Of a stretch of 64,000 nt of DNA, positions 62,541-64,000 are shown piece after piece. This DNA is from Macrosoma leucophasiata (Eukaryota; Arthropoda; Insecta; Lepidoptera; Hedylidae): contig JAWQUS010000023.1 of assembly GCA_036365455.1 (NCBI GenBank), positions 6,510,001 through 6,574,000 on the forward strand, written 5' to 3'. A model generated the notes under the pieces. It searched no databases, had not been told where the DNA came from, and saw only the letters and a program-made list of their open reading frames with translations. The translations under genes were made by a program, and so were the position numbers. Each line of letters begins with the position of its first letter. The first letter of the stretch is position 1.

Positions 62541-63399
62541 ATGATCATCGTCATTGAGCTTTAAACATGGAGGAGAAATACCTACAGAATTGGCGTGATT
62601 GCCTACAAAAATTTGGGCGATTACAATGGCCGCCTTTCGTAGTGTTGTTTTCGATAAATATCGATATCATCTTCTAATACATGAGCGGTTAATATCGATA
62701 TTTTATCAACACGAATTATAAAGTATATATGCTTAGTCTTAGTAAAATCCGCTCACTAAATTAGAGTTGAGTATAATTGTAATAATTATGATGTAGTAAT
62801 AAAATGTATCCTGTAATTTGCATGCAAATAAAATGGTGAAATATAAAAGAAAGCTATATTATACACTGAAGATCTTATGTACCTACTATACTTTTAGCAA
62901 ATAAATAAATTCATTCATTCAAATGATCTCATTGATTACCAGCAGCTTGCGAAAGGTTCTCAACCAGAACTAGAGCTAAACATTGCAAATTGTTGTAATG
63001 TTGAATTTCAGTAGGATTTTCTATATCAGCCTTCAAATGTGAGTCTTATGCTGTCCAGCTCCTTGGAATGCATCTCTGTAAATATTGTTGCTATGTATTC
63101 CAAATTTTAATAATTGTTTAGTTAATTTGAGTAGCACGATGACGCTTCGGTCAAGTTAAAGGCCAATAAACACATTTGATTTTTGTGCATTCTCGAAAGA
63201 TCTTCTACTTACGTGTTGGACGTGAGTGCAACAGGATCTTTTTTAATTTTTTTATTATTACTATATCTTAAACAATATTATAAAAGTAGCAGGAACGGCT
63301 CTAGGTATGTTAATGATTTTATTATGAGAAATTGAAAAGAAATGGAACCTGCTTCAATTTTCAGATGATACGCATGTAGAAGTTAGTGACACAGATCTG
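62541..63399. other. Gene-free stretch with DRE-like motifs
   Basis: ATATCGATAT-type sites at about 62658 and 62694 form a loose inverted pair and resemble the TATCGATA DRE. No gene or other feature seen. Confidence 0.35.
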
Positions 63400-63548
63400 T
63401 ACAGCCCTGTAATTTCCAGCACAGATGCGTAATGCTTTAGGCCTTAGGAGTGGCAACGCATTTAGATTGAAAGCTCTGATTTCGTGTAGACTGATAGGCT
63501 ATTACTTACCAACGTAAACTAATACCTGTTTGCCACTTCATGACATGA
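63400..63548 (+). repeat. Diverged family A 3' part
   Basis: GCCCTGTAATTTCCAGCACA, GGCCTTAGGAGTGGCAACGC and TTTGCCACTTCATGACATGA followed by an A-run. Confidence 0.75.
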
Positions 63549-64000
63549 AAAAAAAAACTGTGTTATGTTGTGCTTATACTTATATTACACTCAAACAATC
63601 TCTGAAAAAAATCCATGCTATATCGGGTGCAAAAAAGGAGAAAACAAAAATGATTTAATTTACATCAATTTCTTCTTCGATATTTTATTAAGAAACAAGA
63701 AATTCTATCGAGTATAATGCTAATACAATATAACATTACATAATTTAAATTGATATGAAAATAATTTTATATCGATACTTTGATATATCAGGTTAGTATT
63801 CGTACATCACTATATAAAAATGCTATTTTTAGAAAAAAATGAATAGCATTAAAAGTCGTGTAAGTCATAAGAAACTTACACAGGTCTTCAAAACTCTTAA
63901 TAAAACATATCACTATATATCACTGCATTTCAAAATCCCACCGAATACGACACAATCCGTGAAAATTTGTACATAACCTCACAAAGTTCAATCCAAGATT

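Noticed and set aside
1..64000. CRISPR arrays, operons, bacterial-type signals
   Set aside because: The window is clearly nuclear animal DNA with spliceosomal introns; the repeats here are dispersed, not regularly spaced arrays.

Overview
This is an AT-rich insect nuclear window, almost certainly from a moth or butterfly (Lepidoptera). The evidence is compact GT-AG genes in a sea of short repeats, tRNA-headed and 5S-rRNA-headed SINEs, LINE 3' tails and CTAGT-type Helitron-like ends of the kind common in Lepidoptera, a Bel-Pao retrotransposon, and a recognisable insect tamozhennic/SPATA2 gene. I cannot name the species from the sequence. Apart from the retroelement, no gene is a long open frame, so all host genes below were assembled by hand from splice sites and reading phase.

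Layout. 0-5.7 kb: no gene; LINE remnant and scattered repeats. 5.7-7.2 kb: a two-exon gene for a 122-residue secreted basic/Tyr-rich protein of unknown family, whose 3' flank (from 7 nt after the stop) is a four-level nest of transposons running to 9.25 kb. 9.3-16.5 kb: repeats, including a perfect 37-bp-arm hairpin at 14.3 kb. 16.6-29 kb: a tandem cluster of three same-strand genes (16671, 19783 and 25770) for small secreted Gly/His/Gln-rich repeat proteins. All three share one architecture: a 15-nt first coding exon, a 46-nt second exon that completes the signal peptide, and one repeat-only third exon. 29-40 kb: repeats, including a degenerate hAT element and several TIR elements with TA target duplications; no gene seen. 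40.3-61.8 kb, minus strand: the tamo/SPATA2-like gene (772 residues, six coding exons plus a predicted 5' UTR exon), encoding an N-terminal PUB-like region and two C-terminal RanBP2/NZF zinc fingers. Its 9.2-kb third coding intron carries a complete, recently inserted Bel-Pao LTR retrotransposon on the opposite strand (43530-51613: 1165-bp LTRs with three differences, CTATG duplications, tRNA-Tyr primer site, 1905-codon gag-pol frame). 61.8-64 kb: a possible bidirectional promoter region and repeats.

How it fits together. The three Gly/His genes look like one expanded family of secreted structural or defence proteins, each with its own TATA promoter; introns lengthen from the first to the third copy, partly through repeat insertion. 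tamo/SPATA2 proteins are ubiquitin-signalling adaptors (and in Drosophila an import regulator of Dorsal); nothing suggests a link between tamo and the Gly/His cluster. The most unusual material is the repeat landscape: nested insertions whose order and target duplications can be read directly, palindromes apparently made by template switching, and several short TIR elements that I could not assign to a named family. Repeat family letters (A, B, C ...) are my own labels for this window.
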